Source of the DNA: Megalobrama amblycephala
Taxonomy: Eukaryota; Chordata; Actinopteri; Cypriniformes; Xenocyprididae
Reading direction: 5' to 3'
Length of the DNA: 64,000 nucleotides
Assembly (NCBI RefSeq): GCF_018812025.1
Contig: NC_063062.1
Span: 5,713,513 to 5,777,512 of the forward strand
Below are positions 11,811 to 20,862 of this stretch, one piece after another. A model generated the notes under the pieces. It searched no databases, was not told where the DNA came from, and was given only the letters and a program-made list of their open reading frames with translations. A program made the position numbers and the translations under genes. Position 1 is the stretch's first letter; each line of letters begins with the position of its first letter.

Positions 11811-12631
11811 TTAAAGGATTAGTTCACTTTCAAATTAAAATTTCCTGATAATTTACTCACCCCCATGTCATCCAAGATGTTCATGTCTTTCTTTTTTCAG
11901 TCAAAAAGAAATTAAGGTTTTTGATGAAAACATTCCAGGATTTTTCTCCATATAGTGGACTTCAATGGAGCCCAAACGGTTGAAGGTCAAAATTACAGTT
12001 TATAGCGATCCCAGATGAGAAATAAGGGTCTTATCTAGAGAAACCATCACTCATTTTCTAAAAAAATAAATAAATAAATTATATGCGTTTTAACCATAAA
12101 TGCTCATTTTGAACTAGCTCTCCAGCAGTGTAGACACTGCTAAGTGTATTACTGCCCTCCACAGGTCAAACTTTGAACTAATTGTTATATACTTGCACTA
12201 GCGTATTGTATATGACAATTTAGTTCAAACTTGGACCTGAGGAGGGCAGTAATACACTTAGCAGTGTCTACACTGCTGGAATTCAAATAGAGAAGAAGAA
12301 GAGAGCTAGTTGAAGACGAGCATCTATGGTTAAAACGTATATAATTTTTATTTATTTTTTTAGAAAATGAGCGATGGTTTCTCTAGATAAGACCCTTATT
12401 CCTCGTCTGGGATCGTGTAGAATGATTTGAAGCTGCACTGAAACTGTAATTTTGACCTTCAACCGTTTGGGCTCCATTGAAGTCCACTATATGGAGAAAA
12501 ATCCTGGAATGTTTTCATCAAAAACCTTAATTTCTTTTCGACTGAAGAAAGAAAGACATGAACATCTTGGATGACATGGGGGTGAGTAAATTATCAGGAA
12601 ATTTTAATTTGAAAGTGAACTAATCCTTTAA
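11811..12631. mobile_element. Full-length hairpin MITE with TTAA ends, 'cctgataatttactcaccc' family
   Basis: The ends are TTAAAGGATTAGTTCACTTTC and its near-perfect inverse GAAAGTGAACTAATCCTTTAA. The arms of about 390 bases pair almost throughout, including the cagtgtagacactgctaagt and acttagcagtgtctacactg blocks near the centre. It carries no open frame. A diverged copy is at 45344-45990. Confidence 0.85.
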
Positions 12632-12920
12632 TAGAAACTATTAGTTAGGCTAGCACAGTTTTAGTCGAACATATTTATAAGGCACTCGTTTCTAACTAGT
12701 AGCCTACCTATATATCCCAAACTAGTAGCCTAGCATTTATTTTACCAGTTACAAAAGCATTTTATTTGTCATAGGTTATAAAATCTGGATGATTTCGCTG
12801 ACGGATGTCGTCCTTTTGAGGCGTTTCTGGAGCTCTAGGGGCATCGTGTGGAAGACATTGGTACTGCAGGCGTATGTGTTGTTCAGGCAGTTTCGGGAGC
12901 GGTCTGCTTCAACAAAACAA

Positions 12921-13409
12921 ACAGTGATTGGATAATCACTGAGCAGCCCGATTCGACAGAGTACGTTAGCCCCTCCCACTGAAAGACTCATAACAGATTA
13001 CTATTGGTTGAATTCAAGATCCCGCCCAATTGTCGATTTTGTATTGGCTCAAAGGTAAATATGGGTGGGCAGAATCTTCCAGAATCATCCAGCGGTGTGG
13101 TCTGTGACGGAAGATATTTTCATAAGCGCTAAAACAAAGTAGATATTCGTTTTTAGGGTTTGATTTCTGAATACAGGCCTTAAAATATTGTATCGGATGA
13201 TATCCGAAGCTGACTGAAGCAGCGAATAAAGCGAAGATCTTGTCACGTGAGTGAATGTAAATACTGGCTAGCCATAGCAACCAGCGTGATAGTAAATATT
13301 AAACTTTCAGTGGAGCCATGATGACAAGATCTGTATTTTGCTGCATGAATACCAAACACTGCATTTGATTTTCAGCTCGACCACACTAGCAGCATCAGAG
13401 ACTTTGAAG
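12921..13409 (+). promoter_or_regulatory. tbcb: tbcb promoter and 5' UTR region
   Basis: Three inverted CCAAT boxes (ATTGG) occur near 12927, 13004 and 13041, with an Sp/KLF-like cccctccc at 12971 and an E-box cacgtg at 13244. NF-Y-type CCAAT clusters are typical of housekeeping promoters, which fits a tubulin chaperone. A short upstream frame opens at ATG 13318 and closes at 13369, before the true start. The transcription start cannot be fixed from sequence. Confidence 0.45.
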
Positions 13410-13529
13410 ATGGACGGGAGTGTGACAGTCATCACCAACCCGACCGTGTCCGTGCGGGTGACCAGCACCGTCAGCTCCTTCGAGGTCAACCGGAGATTCA
13501 ACCGAGGAATAACGATCGCAGAGTTCAAG
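13410..13529 (+). CDS. tbcb: tbcb coding exon 1
   Basis: Forty codons, phase 0, ending [11 protein letters not shown] before donor GTGCGG. The LTIAEFK-like end matches the first part of the ubiquitin-like fold. The donor is weak beyond GT, but the family sequence continues exactly at exon 2. Confidence 0.9.
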
Positions 13530-16500
13530 GTGCGGCAGTGCAGATCATGTGTGATACGTATTAGCCTCAAGTAGAAATATGTCAGATATCACATCTGAAA
13601 TTGATTAATGCAGAATACAGGACCTGTGAAGCTTTGCTTTCTCAAAAATGTCTATTTGAGTTAAAGGGTTAGTTCACCCAAAAATGAAAATTTTGTCATT
13701 AATTACTCACCCTCATGTCGTTCCACACCCGTAAGACTTTTGTTAATCTTCGAAACACAAATTGAGATATTTTTGATGAAATCTGATGACTCAGTGAGGC
13801 CTGCATAGCCAGCAATGACATTTCCTCTCTCAAGATTCATTAAAGGTGCAATATGTAATATTTTTGCAGTAAAATATCCACTAGGCCAGTGTTATATATT
13901 TTGTTCACTTGAGTACTTAAAATATCCCAAATGTTTCCAACTATTTGTAAATCATGAGAAAATTGCAATTTTAAGCAAGGCTCCGGGACGTGTGAGGAGT
14001 CGCCTGTCAATTGCATCATACCCGCGTTATCCTCGGTTTCTGGTTCTATTTTGTAGAAACCATGGAAACACCAAAGATGCTTTAATATATTGTATGTTCT
14101 AATAGACATAATTATTTGTATTAACAGTAATACATCATTTTCTCCATTATACAATACATTTTAAAATTAATTCCATGCCGTTTATCAACACAAGCCATTC
14201 AATATTTAATATGATATTCTAAAATCGATCTATCTTACTGCAGTGTGCAACAGTGTCTCACAGCAGCCACCGAGCGAACGCTCAGAGTAACGTTATAACA
14301 TAATTTTCAACACACTCAAATGTATCTAATATAATAAACAGAGCTGTGTTACCTCATACTCATGACCGGAGAAGCGGAAGCGGCGCCAGCGACTGTGTCA
14401 TAATAAAAGTTCTGCTGCTCGTGAGGCGTGTGTTGATCAATCGCTCCAGCGGCCTCGTTCAGCTCCCACAACACTCGCTCCTGCTCTGCTTCATACTAAA
14501 TGACCTCATCCATGAACACGATTTGTATCCGAGTTCTATCCCTATTCTTTTGCACTGTCTGTTGAGGTGGAGACCACATGTCCCAAGATTCTGCTTTAAA
14601 ACTTGTCGTCATCAGGCTATGCCTTTGTTTTGAATAGGCTTCTAGCGACCTCTAGCGGACAAAATTATTACATATTGTACCTTTAATCTACTAAAAACAT
14701 ATTTAAATCAGTTCATGTGAGTACAGTGGTTCAATTTTAATATTATAAAGCGACGAGAATATTTTTGGTGTTCCAAAAAAAATAAAAAATAACGACTTAT
14801 ATAGTGATGGCCGATTTCAAAACACTGCTTCATGAAGCTTTGAAGCGTTATGAATCAACGTGTCGAATCAGCTGTTTGGAGCGCTAAAGTTATGTGATTT
14901 CAGCTTTTAAGGGTTAGAAACAAAATTCTTTTTTTCTCTGATTCCTTGGCTCAAGATGATTCGATTGCACCATGTCACCCTACGTCATTTTCTGTCATTT
15001 TTCAAGCTCGTCCTGCACGGTTCGTCCGATTTTCACCAAAATTGTCTCAGATCATCTTCAGACCATGGCGAAAAACAAACAAACATGGAAATCAAGTTTA
15101 TTCGTTAAACCGTTCTTGAATAACGCACAAACAAATTTGACAAAGTGCACACCAAAATGGACATAAGGCTATATCTCTGCAATGCTTTAGAGTATTCTAT
15201 CCAAACTTGGTTTGTGTTATGACAGCCATGACCTGAGGGTATCTGCACAGTGCCACCTAGTGGTCAGGAGATATGAAAAATGGCTATTTTTCCTTATAAC
15301 TTCAGAACGATTTAGCCCAAAAAAAACAACCAAAAAAGGTCTCTTTAGATTTGGTATAGCATGCCGAGTCAAACAATACCCAATTTTCCCATACTAGCCA
15401 TTTTGAATTTTGACATAAAATGCTATATTTTACGAATTCATTAGCGTATTGTTACGAAACTTGGTTCGTGTCATCAGCATAATGTCCTAAAGGTACTCAA
15501 AAAGTTTCAAAATAAAATTTCAAAAAATGCTAATGGCTTTTGATTAATTTTGCCTGTTGTAATGAAACAATAGATTCCTTGGGTCATGCTGAGAACATAG
15601 ATACCAATTTTGCCATAGTCAGCTGACCGCCATGTCCGCCATTTTGATTTTCTTTAAAAACCTACTTTTTCGAACTCCTAAACATTTGCAAAATTGAATC
15701 AGATCATCCTAAGACCTTGCTGACAAAACAACAACAACATGGAATTCAAATCAATTCGTCAAACCATTCTCTTTTAACGCGAGAACAAATGGTACGAACA
15801 ACACACCAAAATGGGCAAAATTTTTAAACTGTTCTTGAGTAATGTGCAAACAAATTTGACATAGCCTTATGTCCATTTTGGCATGCACTTTATCTCTGCA
15901 ATGCTTTAGTGTATTCTAACCAAACTTGATTTGTGTTAAAACCCGGGAAGAAGCTTATTGTAGTCCCAACAAGCTGTTTGTTGTATTCCTTAAAAAGCGA
16001 CTTCTGTGAAAGAAAATATCTCCCTTTGCATTGAACTTTGAGCATCATAACATTACACACTAACTAAAGTAAAAAAATTGAAATCATTATCAACCACCCC
16101 TTTAACATTTTTTTTAACTGTATTTGTTTTACAGAGTAAACTGGAGCTGATTGTGGGCACCCCAGCTGCCTGTATGGATCTTGATCTATTCAGCACGTCA
16201 GACAAGTTCTTACAGAAACTAGACAACAACGAAGCCCTGCTCGGCTCCTATCATGTGGATGATGACTGCAGAATACATGTGAGTATCGACTCCTTTCTGA
16301 CACCCCATCTACACAGAAAGCGAGTGACCAAATCAGAATGTGTAGAAGTGATGCGAGATGATGATTCTTAGAGGTGATGATACACAGGGCAACTTTTTGA
16401 GCTTGTTGCTGAGCGATGTTGCTTGGGCACTTTCCCATTGAGAACTGGCAACATATTTCTATCTGGATACTTTAGATCGAAATTTGTTGCCCATTTCAAT

Positions 16501-19175
16501 GGGGAAAGTGCCTAAGCAACATCGCTTTTTAACATTGCTCATAAAGTTGCCTCATGTATCATCACCTTTAAAGCTTCAGAACTGTCCTGTTCTGGACCTT
16601 TTGAAACTATTTTGATGGTATTAATAAAAATGGAATTCTTTTACTATGTGCAGGTGACAGACCTCAGTGGTGCGAAAAGCGGAGAGTTCACTGATTTGTC
16701 AAAGGTGGAGAAATTTGAGATCTCTGATGATGCCTATGAAAAAAGGGCAGGTAATCTAAACATGGCATCAAAGTTCTGCCTGTGACACATTTGATGAGTG
16801 ATTTAAATGTATGGCAACTTACAGCGACTGCTCAAATAGTCATTCATGATGTAGTGTCATCTTTTTTCCACATTGTAACGTACATCTCAGTGAAACATAT
16901 AGGTTAGTGCCTTGCTGATTGTATTGAAGCAGATCGACTAAATGCGAGACTGCAGTCGACTGTAGGAAAGGGGCAGGTTTAAGCAGACATATATGAATCA
17001 TTCACAATTGCCTCAATAACATGCTTTTAGAAAAAAAGATTCCTTTAAATGTTTCTAACATATATGCGTGATGTAATTCTGATATATTTTCGTTTGTATA
17101 TTTTGTTCGAGTGTTTCATTACTTTAAGGTATTAAATATAGATTTCCAATAAAATTAAGTAGCCTAAAGCCATTGAGAAATGTGGATCACACACATTTTA
17201 AGTGCCTTTACCCTTAATGTAATGTCTGTTCTCTAAAATATGTTAGAAAAGCAAATATTTAACATTTCAATTTTCATACATGTCAGATTCGATACGGAGC
17301 TTCAAGAAGAATATGAAGTTAGGTCGTTTTAATGAGGAAAACAGGGCCAAACAGGAAGAGGCTCTTGCTAAGAAAGAAGAGGAAGAGAAGGCAGCGGCTG
17401 AAGCCATCGCTGTTGGAAACCGCTGTAAAGTTGAGGTTCCTGGGCAACCCACCAAGATTGGCACCGTTATGTTCGTGGGTAAGCTTCCCATCATTTTCAT
17501 ATCACACTTCTCAGACCAGGGCTCAAGGGGCTGGGAACACACAACAAAGGGGGTGAGGCCATGTTGGGCTGCTTTAGAGAAGAGGAAGAGTTGTTGTAGT
17601 AGAGTGTTGTTATCATGCCGTCATTTTTTGCAGAGCTGCTTCACAAACGAGGGTCATTCAATGCTGGATTTGCACAAAAGATTAACATGACGACACATGC
17701 TAGTGGATGAGTTGAATCAACTCCACAGCAACTACATAAATTTATCCACTAACCATTCAGAAACGTCCAGTTTCATTCTAAAAGTTGTAACTTTTCCTGA
17801 GTCTCTCCATCAGTGTCGACTCCGGTTTGAACAATGTAAGGCTGAACACCGTTACTGTCAATCCTCATTTTGGCTGCGTGAGATTCTCCAGCTTTGTTGT
17901 TGTTGAGCAACCGAAGTGTGAGCTGTTAAAGCTCCGCCCTCTTCTGGAAAGTGGCCGGGAGCAGCAGCTCATTTGCATTTAAAGGGACACACTCAAAAAC
18001 GACATGTTTTTGCTCACACCCAAATAGGGGCAAATTTGACAAGCTATAATAAATGATCTGTGGGGTATTTTGAACTGAAACTTCATAGACACATTCTGGG
18101 AACACCAGATTACATTTTGTGAAAAAGGGCATTACAGAGCCCCTTTAATAAATATATAGTCTGATTAACTGTGCGTTTGAGTCATGAATCAGTGTTTTCA
18201 GTGTCTTGGAGAAATGTATAAAATTTAGAAAGAGAAACTTTAAAGATGATATGAAACGGAAGTTGCGATAGTCTTTTCTTCGTCATTGTGATGTATATAT
18301 CCAAGTGAAACTAGAAAAATTGTAAGGTGTGACTTGATTTTATCCATCAGAAACTGATTGGATGGTTGTGGTTTGCTATTGGTTGATCTCATGTGAGTGA
18401 CAGGTTGTCCTGCCCTCATGCCAGTAAACTCTTCATCAGAAGAGAGAGGAATGCTGTAAAATTCCTTAAAAAAAACAATAATTGTCCATTTTGATTTCAT
18501 GGTGACTCCCAGCGGTTTTCTGCCAAATTAAAAGAGCTATGGTTTAATGTTTGAAAGCAATTGATAATTTTTTCTTGTATAATTTAATAATTTCTGTATA
18601 ATTAATATTTTTTAAATATAACATAATAGCATATTTTACACTACAATAGTGGTATGGTAATAGTATGCATTTCTCTACTTGATTTGATTTACTTTTATCA
18701 TTTAAATAATAAAAAAAGATATTTTGAATAACAAAAGTAGTAATAGTAGTAATAATAATTATTGTTGTATAGTCCTATTGAATGGGGATAAAAGCAGGTT
18801 TTCCTTCTATTTTGTCTTTAGCTGATCACATGCCTGTTTATTGCAATGCTTTTCTTGTTTTCAGGTACGGCAGATTTCAAGCCAGGCCACTGGATTGGTG
18901 TGAAATATGATGAGCCGCTTGGGAAGCATGACGGCAGGTTGGTGCTTGCACAAGTTATTTATGTTTATAAGACCAGCATGCCTCAGAAAATGACTAATGT
19001 GACCCTTTCTTGAACCTTATGAGAAAGTCTAACTGATGCTTCATGTTTATCTTGATTTAGCGTCAATGGGAAACGTTACTTTCAATGTGAGCCAAAATAT
19101 GGCGCCTTCGTGAAGCCGCTTTCAGTAACTGTGGGAGACTTCCCTGAAGAGGACTATGGTTTGGATGAGATGTAA
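13410..19175 (+). CDS. tbcb: Tubulin-folding cofactor B, complete CDS in six exons
   Basis: Coding exons are 13410-13529, 16135-16278, 16654-16750, 17287-17478, 18865-18937 and 19061-19175. They sum to 741 bases and 246 residues, close to the human length of 244. TBCB acts in the cytosol, passing alpha-tubulin to cofactor E and helping to dissociate tubulin dimers. Residues about 5-90 form the ubiquitin-like domain, residues 121-160 a charged helical linker rich in Glu and Lys, and residues about 163-232 the CAP-Gly domain with [20 protein letters not shown] and YGAFVKP. The CAP-Gly signature GKNDG reads GKHDG here (residues 204-208). The protein ends [11 protein letters not shown], as in the family (human ends in DEI). 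The start ATG has A at -3 and G at +4. A repeat-rich 2.6 kb first intron separates exon 1 from the rest. Confidence 0.95.
13661..14920 (+). mobile_element. 'agttcaccc' hairpin element, right arm lost, interrupted
   Basis: It starts TTAAAGGGTTAGTTCACCC and follows the uninterrupted relative at 52729 through ctctcaagatt, where another element is inserted. It resumes at actaaaaacatatttaaatc (from 14690) and breaks off near 14920, about the centre of the hairpin. Confidence 0.7.
13840..14686. mobile_element. TTAA-bounded nested element
   Basis: The ends are TTAAAGGTGCAATATGTAATA and its inverse TATTACATATTGTACCTTTAA. The sister copy of the host repeat at 52729 lacks this insertion, which fixes the boundaries. 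TTAA boundaries are the target preference of piggyBac-like elements. No transposase frame is seen, so it is non-autonomous. Confidence 0.75.
14935..15940 (+). repeat. Unclassified interspersed repeat with internal duplications
   Basis: The phrase atgctttagagtattcta with caaacttggtttgtgtta (15182-15221) recurs in altered form at 15900-15940. Blocks such as acaaatttgacaaagtgcac (15132) recur with a partly inverted neighbour near 15853. No coding frame or terminal repeat is recognised. Confidence 0.5.
15251..15263 (-). promoter_or_regulatory. CTCF-like core site inside a repeat
   Basis: The minus strand reads CCACTAGGTGGCA, which fits the vertebrate CTCF core CCASYAGRKGGCR at every position. 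It lies within the unclassified repeat in tbcb intron 1. Binding is inferred only from the motif. Confidence 0.35.
15943..16104 (+). mobile_element. Tail fragment of 'ggacctattatgcc' element
   Basis: It matches the right end of the copies at 37386, 49550 and 58720, including aaaatatctccctttgcatt, gaactttgagc and cacactaactaaagt, and closes in cccctttaa. The rest of the element is absent. It ends about 30 bases before the tbcb exon 2 acceptor. Confidence 0.75.
16135..16278 (+). CDS. tbcb: tbcb coding exon 2
   Basis: Forty-eight codons, phase 0, from [18 protein letters not shown] to [14 protein letters not shown], flanked by acceptor TTTGTTTTACAG and donor GTGAGT. It completes most of the ubiquitin-like domain. 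A transposon remnant ends about 30 bases upstream of the acceptor. Confidence 0.93.
16372..16570. mobile_element. Short palindromic MITE in tbcb intron 2
   Basis: The left end aggtgatgatacacagggca and the right end tgcctcatgtatcatcacct are inverted. Inner blocks gatgttgcttgggcactttc and gaaagtgcctaagcaacatc also pair. The element is about 200 bases and noncoding. Confidence 0.75.
16654..16750 (+). CDS. tbcb: tbcb coding exon 3
   Basis: It starts [20 protein letters not shown] after acceptor TATGTGCAG and ends in KRA plus one base before GTAATC. It corresponds to the end of the ubiquitin-like domain and the start of the linker. Confidence 0.92.
17287..17478 (+). CDS. tbcb: tbcb coding exon 4
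   Basis: It encodes [19 protein letters not shown], a Glu/Lys/Ala helix, and the first CAP-Gly strands up to GTVMFVG. Donor GTAAGC starts at 17479. A reversed repeat copy begins only about 50 bases into the intron. Confidence 0.93.
17479..18864 (+). other. tbcb: tbcb intron 4
   Basis: Apart from the reversed repeat copy at 17528-18148 the intron is AT-rich. No exon-like sequence is seen between 18150 and 18864. Confidence 0.5.
17528..18148 (-). mobile_element. 'ggacctattatgcc' element, reversed and truncated
   Basis: Read on the minus strand it starts TTAAAGGGGCTCTGTAATGCC and continues like the copies at 37386, 49550 and 58720, including the octamer ATTTGCAT (plus strand 17971-17978). It stops at the cccaacatggcc and tttgttgtgtg region, so the far end is missing. 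The small reading frame shared by the family is frameshifted here. Confidence 0.8.
18865..18937 (+). CDS. tbcb: tbcb coding exon 5
   Basis: Seventy-three bases encoding [20 protein letters not shown] and HDG, the core of the CAP-Gly domain. Acceptor TTGTTTTCAG and donor GTTGGT flank it. Confidence 0.92.
19061..19175 (+). CDS. tbcb: tbcb coding exon 6 and stop
   Basis: It encodes [20 protein letters not shown] and the acidic tail [13 protein letters not shown] before TAA. The tail is the conserved end of the family. Confidence 0.94.
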
Positions 19176-20480
19176 GACTTGCCTGATGAGCAGTCCGAAG
19201 CATCTGAAGAAAGATCCTCTTTCTTCAAGTCGTTTGACTCCATGCAGTGAGACATTGCTGCAGTTGAAGGTTTTGTCGTCAATGCAGATCATTTTGTTTT
19301 ATGCTGGTCTGGAAGAGATCAGCGAAAATTCTACTTTAATTTCCTGCAGGCAAACTCCAGAAATGATCTTAAACGCATCTGTGCCCTGGCGACTGGAAGT
19401 AACTAGAAAGGTAAAAGTGAGAACATCAGTCGAGGTCAGAGTAAAAAAAAAAATCTAGTTGAGCTCTAAAAGCGTTCGCTTGCATGTTGAATGTTCGTTA
19501 TTGAATTCCAAAGTTCTGCAGCTAATTTGAGCCCAGGCCGAATCATTTTACTTCAAACTAAACCAACTAACCACAAAAGAAAATGTTCTTCACGTTTTTG
19601 CAATTCTGTACACACTGTATCGTATAAATGTCTCATTCCTCCTTTTTCTGCAGCCTTCGACATTCACATCGTCATGACTGTATTTAGGGTCTCGGTCCCT
19701 CATTCCTAGGCACTTTAGTGATTAGCTCACAAATGAGTTGTATAATATAGAATTCTGTGGCCTCGGTTTTCCATGGTTCTGTATTTTCAGTGTAAATTAC
19801 AGAAATGTGACAAGAATTCTTGCCTTTTTTTTGTGAAAATTGGCATGTCAGCTTTTTGATGCATGTCAAATTCACATTTAACAGAAAAGCCTTGTTTTTA
19901 TGGAATTCTGTGATTAGCAAAATCTCTGTATGTTTCAAATAAATCAATGTACCAATTTTGGACATCCTGCAGACATATGCCCAAATTGTCTTTTTTCTGA
20001 AACTGCCTTAATATGCATTGTGGGACATGTTGCACTGAAAAACACTGTAGTACAGCCCTAAAATCTTGATAGGTTGGTGATTTTTGGTCCACATGAAGTG
20101 ATTGGTTTCATATGAATGCCAGTAGCTACACTACTTTAACAAATCAATGCAGAGTTTAAAGTAGAAATGTTGGACACTAGACTAGACACAAACATTGATT
20201 GTTGGAGAAAGACATGCTAGAAAACTGCTAGCATCTCTTTCTCCGTTCATGTTTTTGTCTTGATTTTTAAATGTCTAAACATTCTTAAATCAAGATGCAT
20301 TTACTTGAGAAGCAAAATGATTTAAAATATGAAGTCTTGCTTCCTGAGGGGAAAAAAAAAGTTTCAAAATGAAGTAAGAATTTATCATTCATGGAATTTC
20401 ACTTATTTTTGGTATTGTATTAATATTATTTTTTTTTGATGGTTTGCAGAAATGAAATAAAAAGATTTTCAAATCACTGT
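19176..20480 (+). other. tbcb: tbcb 3' UTR
   Basis: AT-rich sequence follows the stop codon with no further coding signal. AATAAA hexamers occur at 19937-19942 and 20456-20461. The second, followed by sequence ending near 20480, is the likelier main cleavage signal because it leaves a short gap to the next gene. Confidence 0.6.
20456..20461 (+). terminator. tbcb: Polyadenylation signal of tbcb (candidate)
   Basis: Canonical AATAAA, 1.28 kb past the stop codon and about 345 bases upstream of the next start codon. Confidence 0.5.
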
Positions 20481-20499
20481 CATGCTTGCTTGCACATTA

Positions 20500-20801
20500 T
20501 TACTTTAAGAACTTTCAAACAAGCATCAGCTTGACAACAATCCTGAGATCTCCAGCAGCGGTGGGCTGTTTTACAGCACAAACACCGACACATCTGCAGA
20601 CCAAACCTCCAGAAAACACCACCTAGTTGACAGTTTCAGTCGCTGGATATTAAACTCTAACGTAAACTATGAGTTATATATAACGCCTTTCTCTGAAAGA
20701 CGTCAACGCGGAGCCAGACTCAGAGAACTGAGATTTTTTTTTTCGCTCGTCATGACTCGTTTGGAGTGAGACTGTTGGACTTTAGTTTATTGGTAAAGAC
20801 A
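20500..20801 (+). promoter_or_regulatory. tmem123: tmem123 promoter and 5' UTR region
   Basis: This is the short gap between the tbcb polyadenylation signal and the next start codon. A TATA-like TTATATATAA lies at 20674-20683, about 120 bases upstream of the ATG, followed by a CRE-like gacgtcaacgcgg near 20700. The functional assignment is inferred from position. Confidence 0.35.
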
Positions 20802-20862
20802 ATGAATTCCTGTTTGTGTTTAACTTTAATCCTCATTAAATCCTGTCTGGTTTTGTCGTCGG
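20802..20862 (+). CDS. tmem123: tmem123 coding exon 1 (signal peptide)
   Basis: It encodes the hydrophobic signal peptide and one extra base before donor GTAAGT. Upstream in-frame sequence lacks another ATG, so 20802 is taken as the start. Confidence 0.8.

Larger units (their letters stand above)
7741..12920. other. six5-tbcb intergenic region
   Basis: This stretch separates two divergently transcribed genes. It holds no supported gene. Recognisable content is the TATC microsatellite with an inserted hairpin element, two further large hairpin elements (8850-9572 and 11811-12631), TG runs near 8671 and 9855, and a repeat at 9896-10090. The interval 10150-11810 is AT-rich with nothing I can name. 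Confidence 0.6.
13530..16134 (+). other. tbcb: tbcb intron 1, almost wholly repeat-derived
   Basis: In order it contains a truncated 'agttcaccc' hairpin element (from 13661) interrupted by a TTAA-bounded element (13840-14686), an unclassified interspersed repeat (about 14935-15940) and the tail of a 'ggacctattatgcc' element (about 15943-16104). Little unique sequence is left. Confidence 0.7.

Noticed and set aside
13338..13409. An upstream in-frame extension of the tbcb start
   Set aside because: The extension has no ATG in frame and the added residues do not match the family. The ATG at 13410 has a good context and fits family length.
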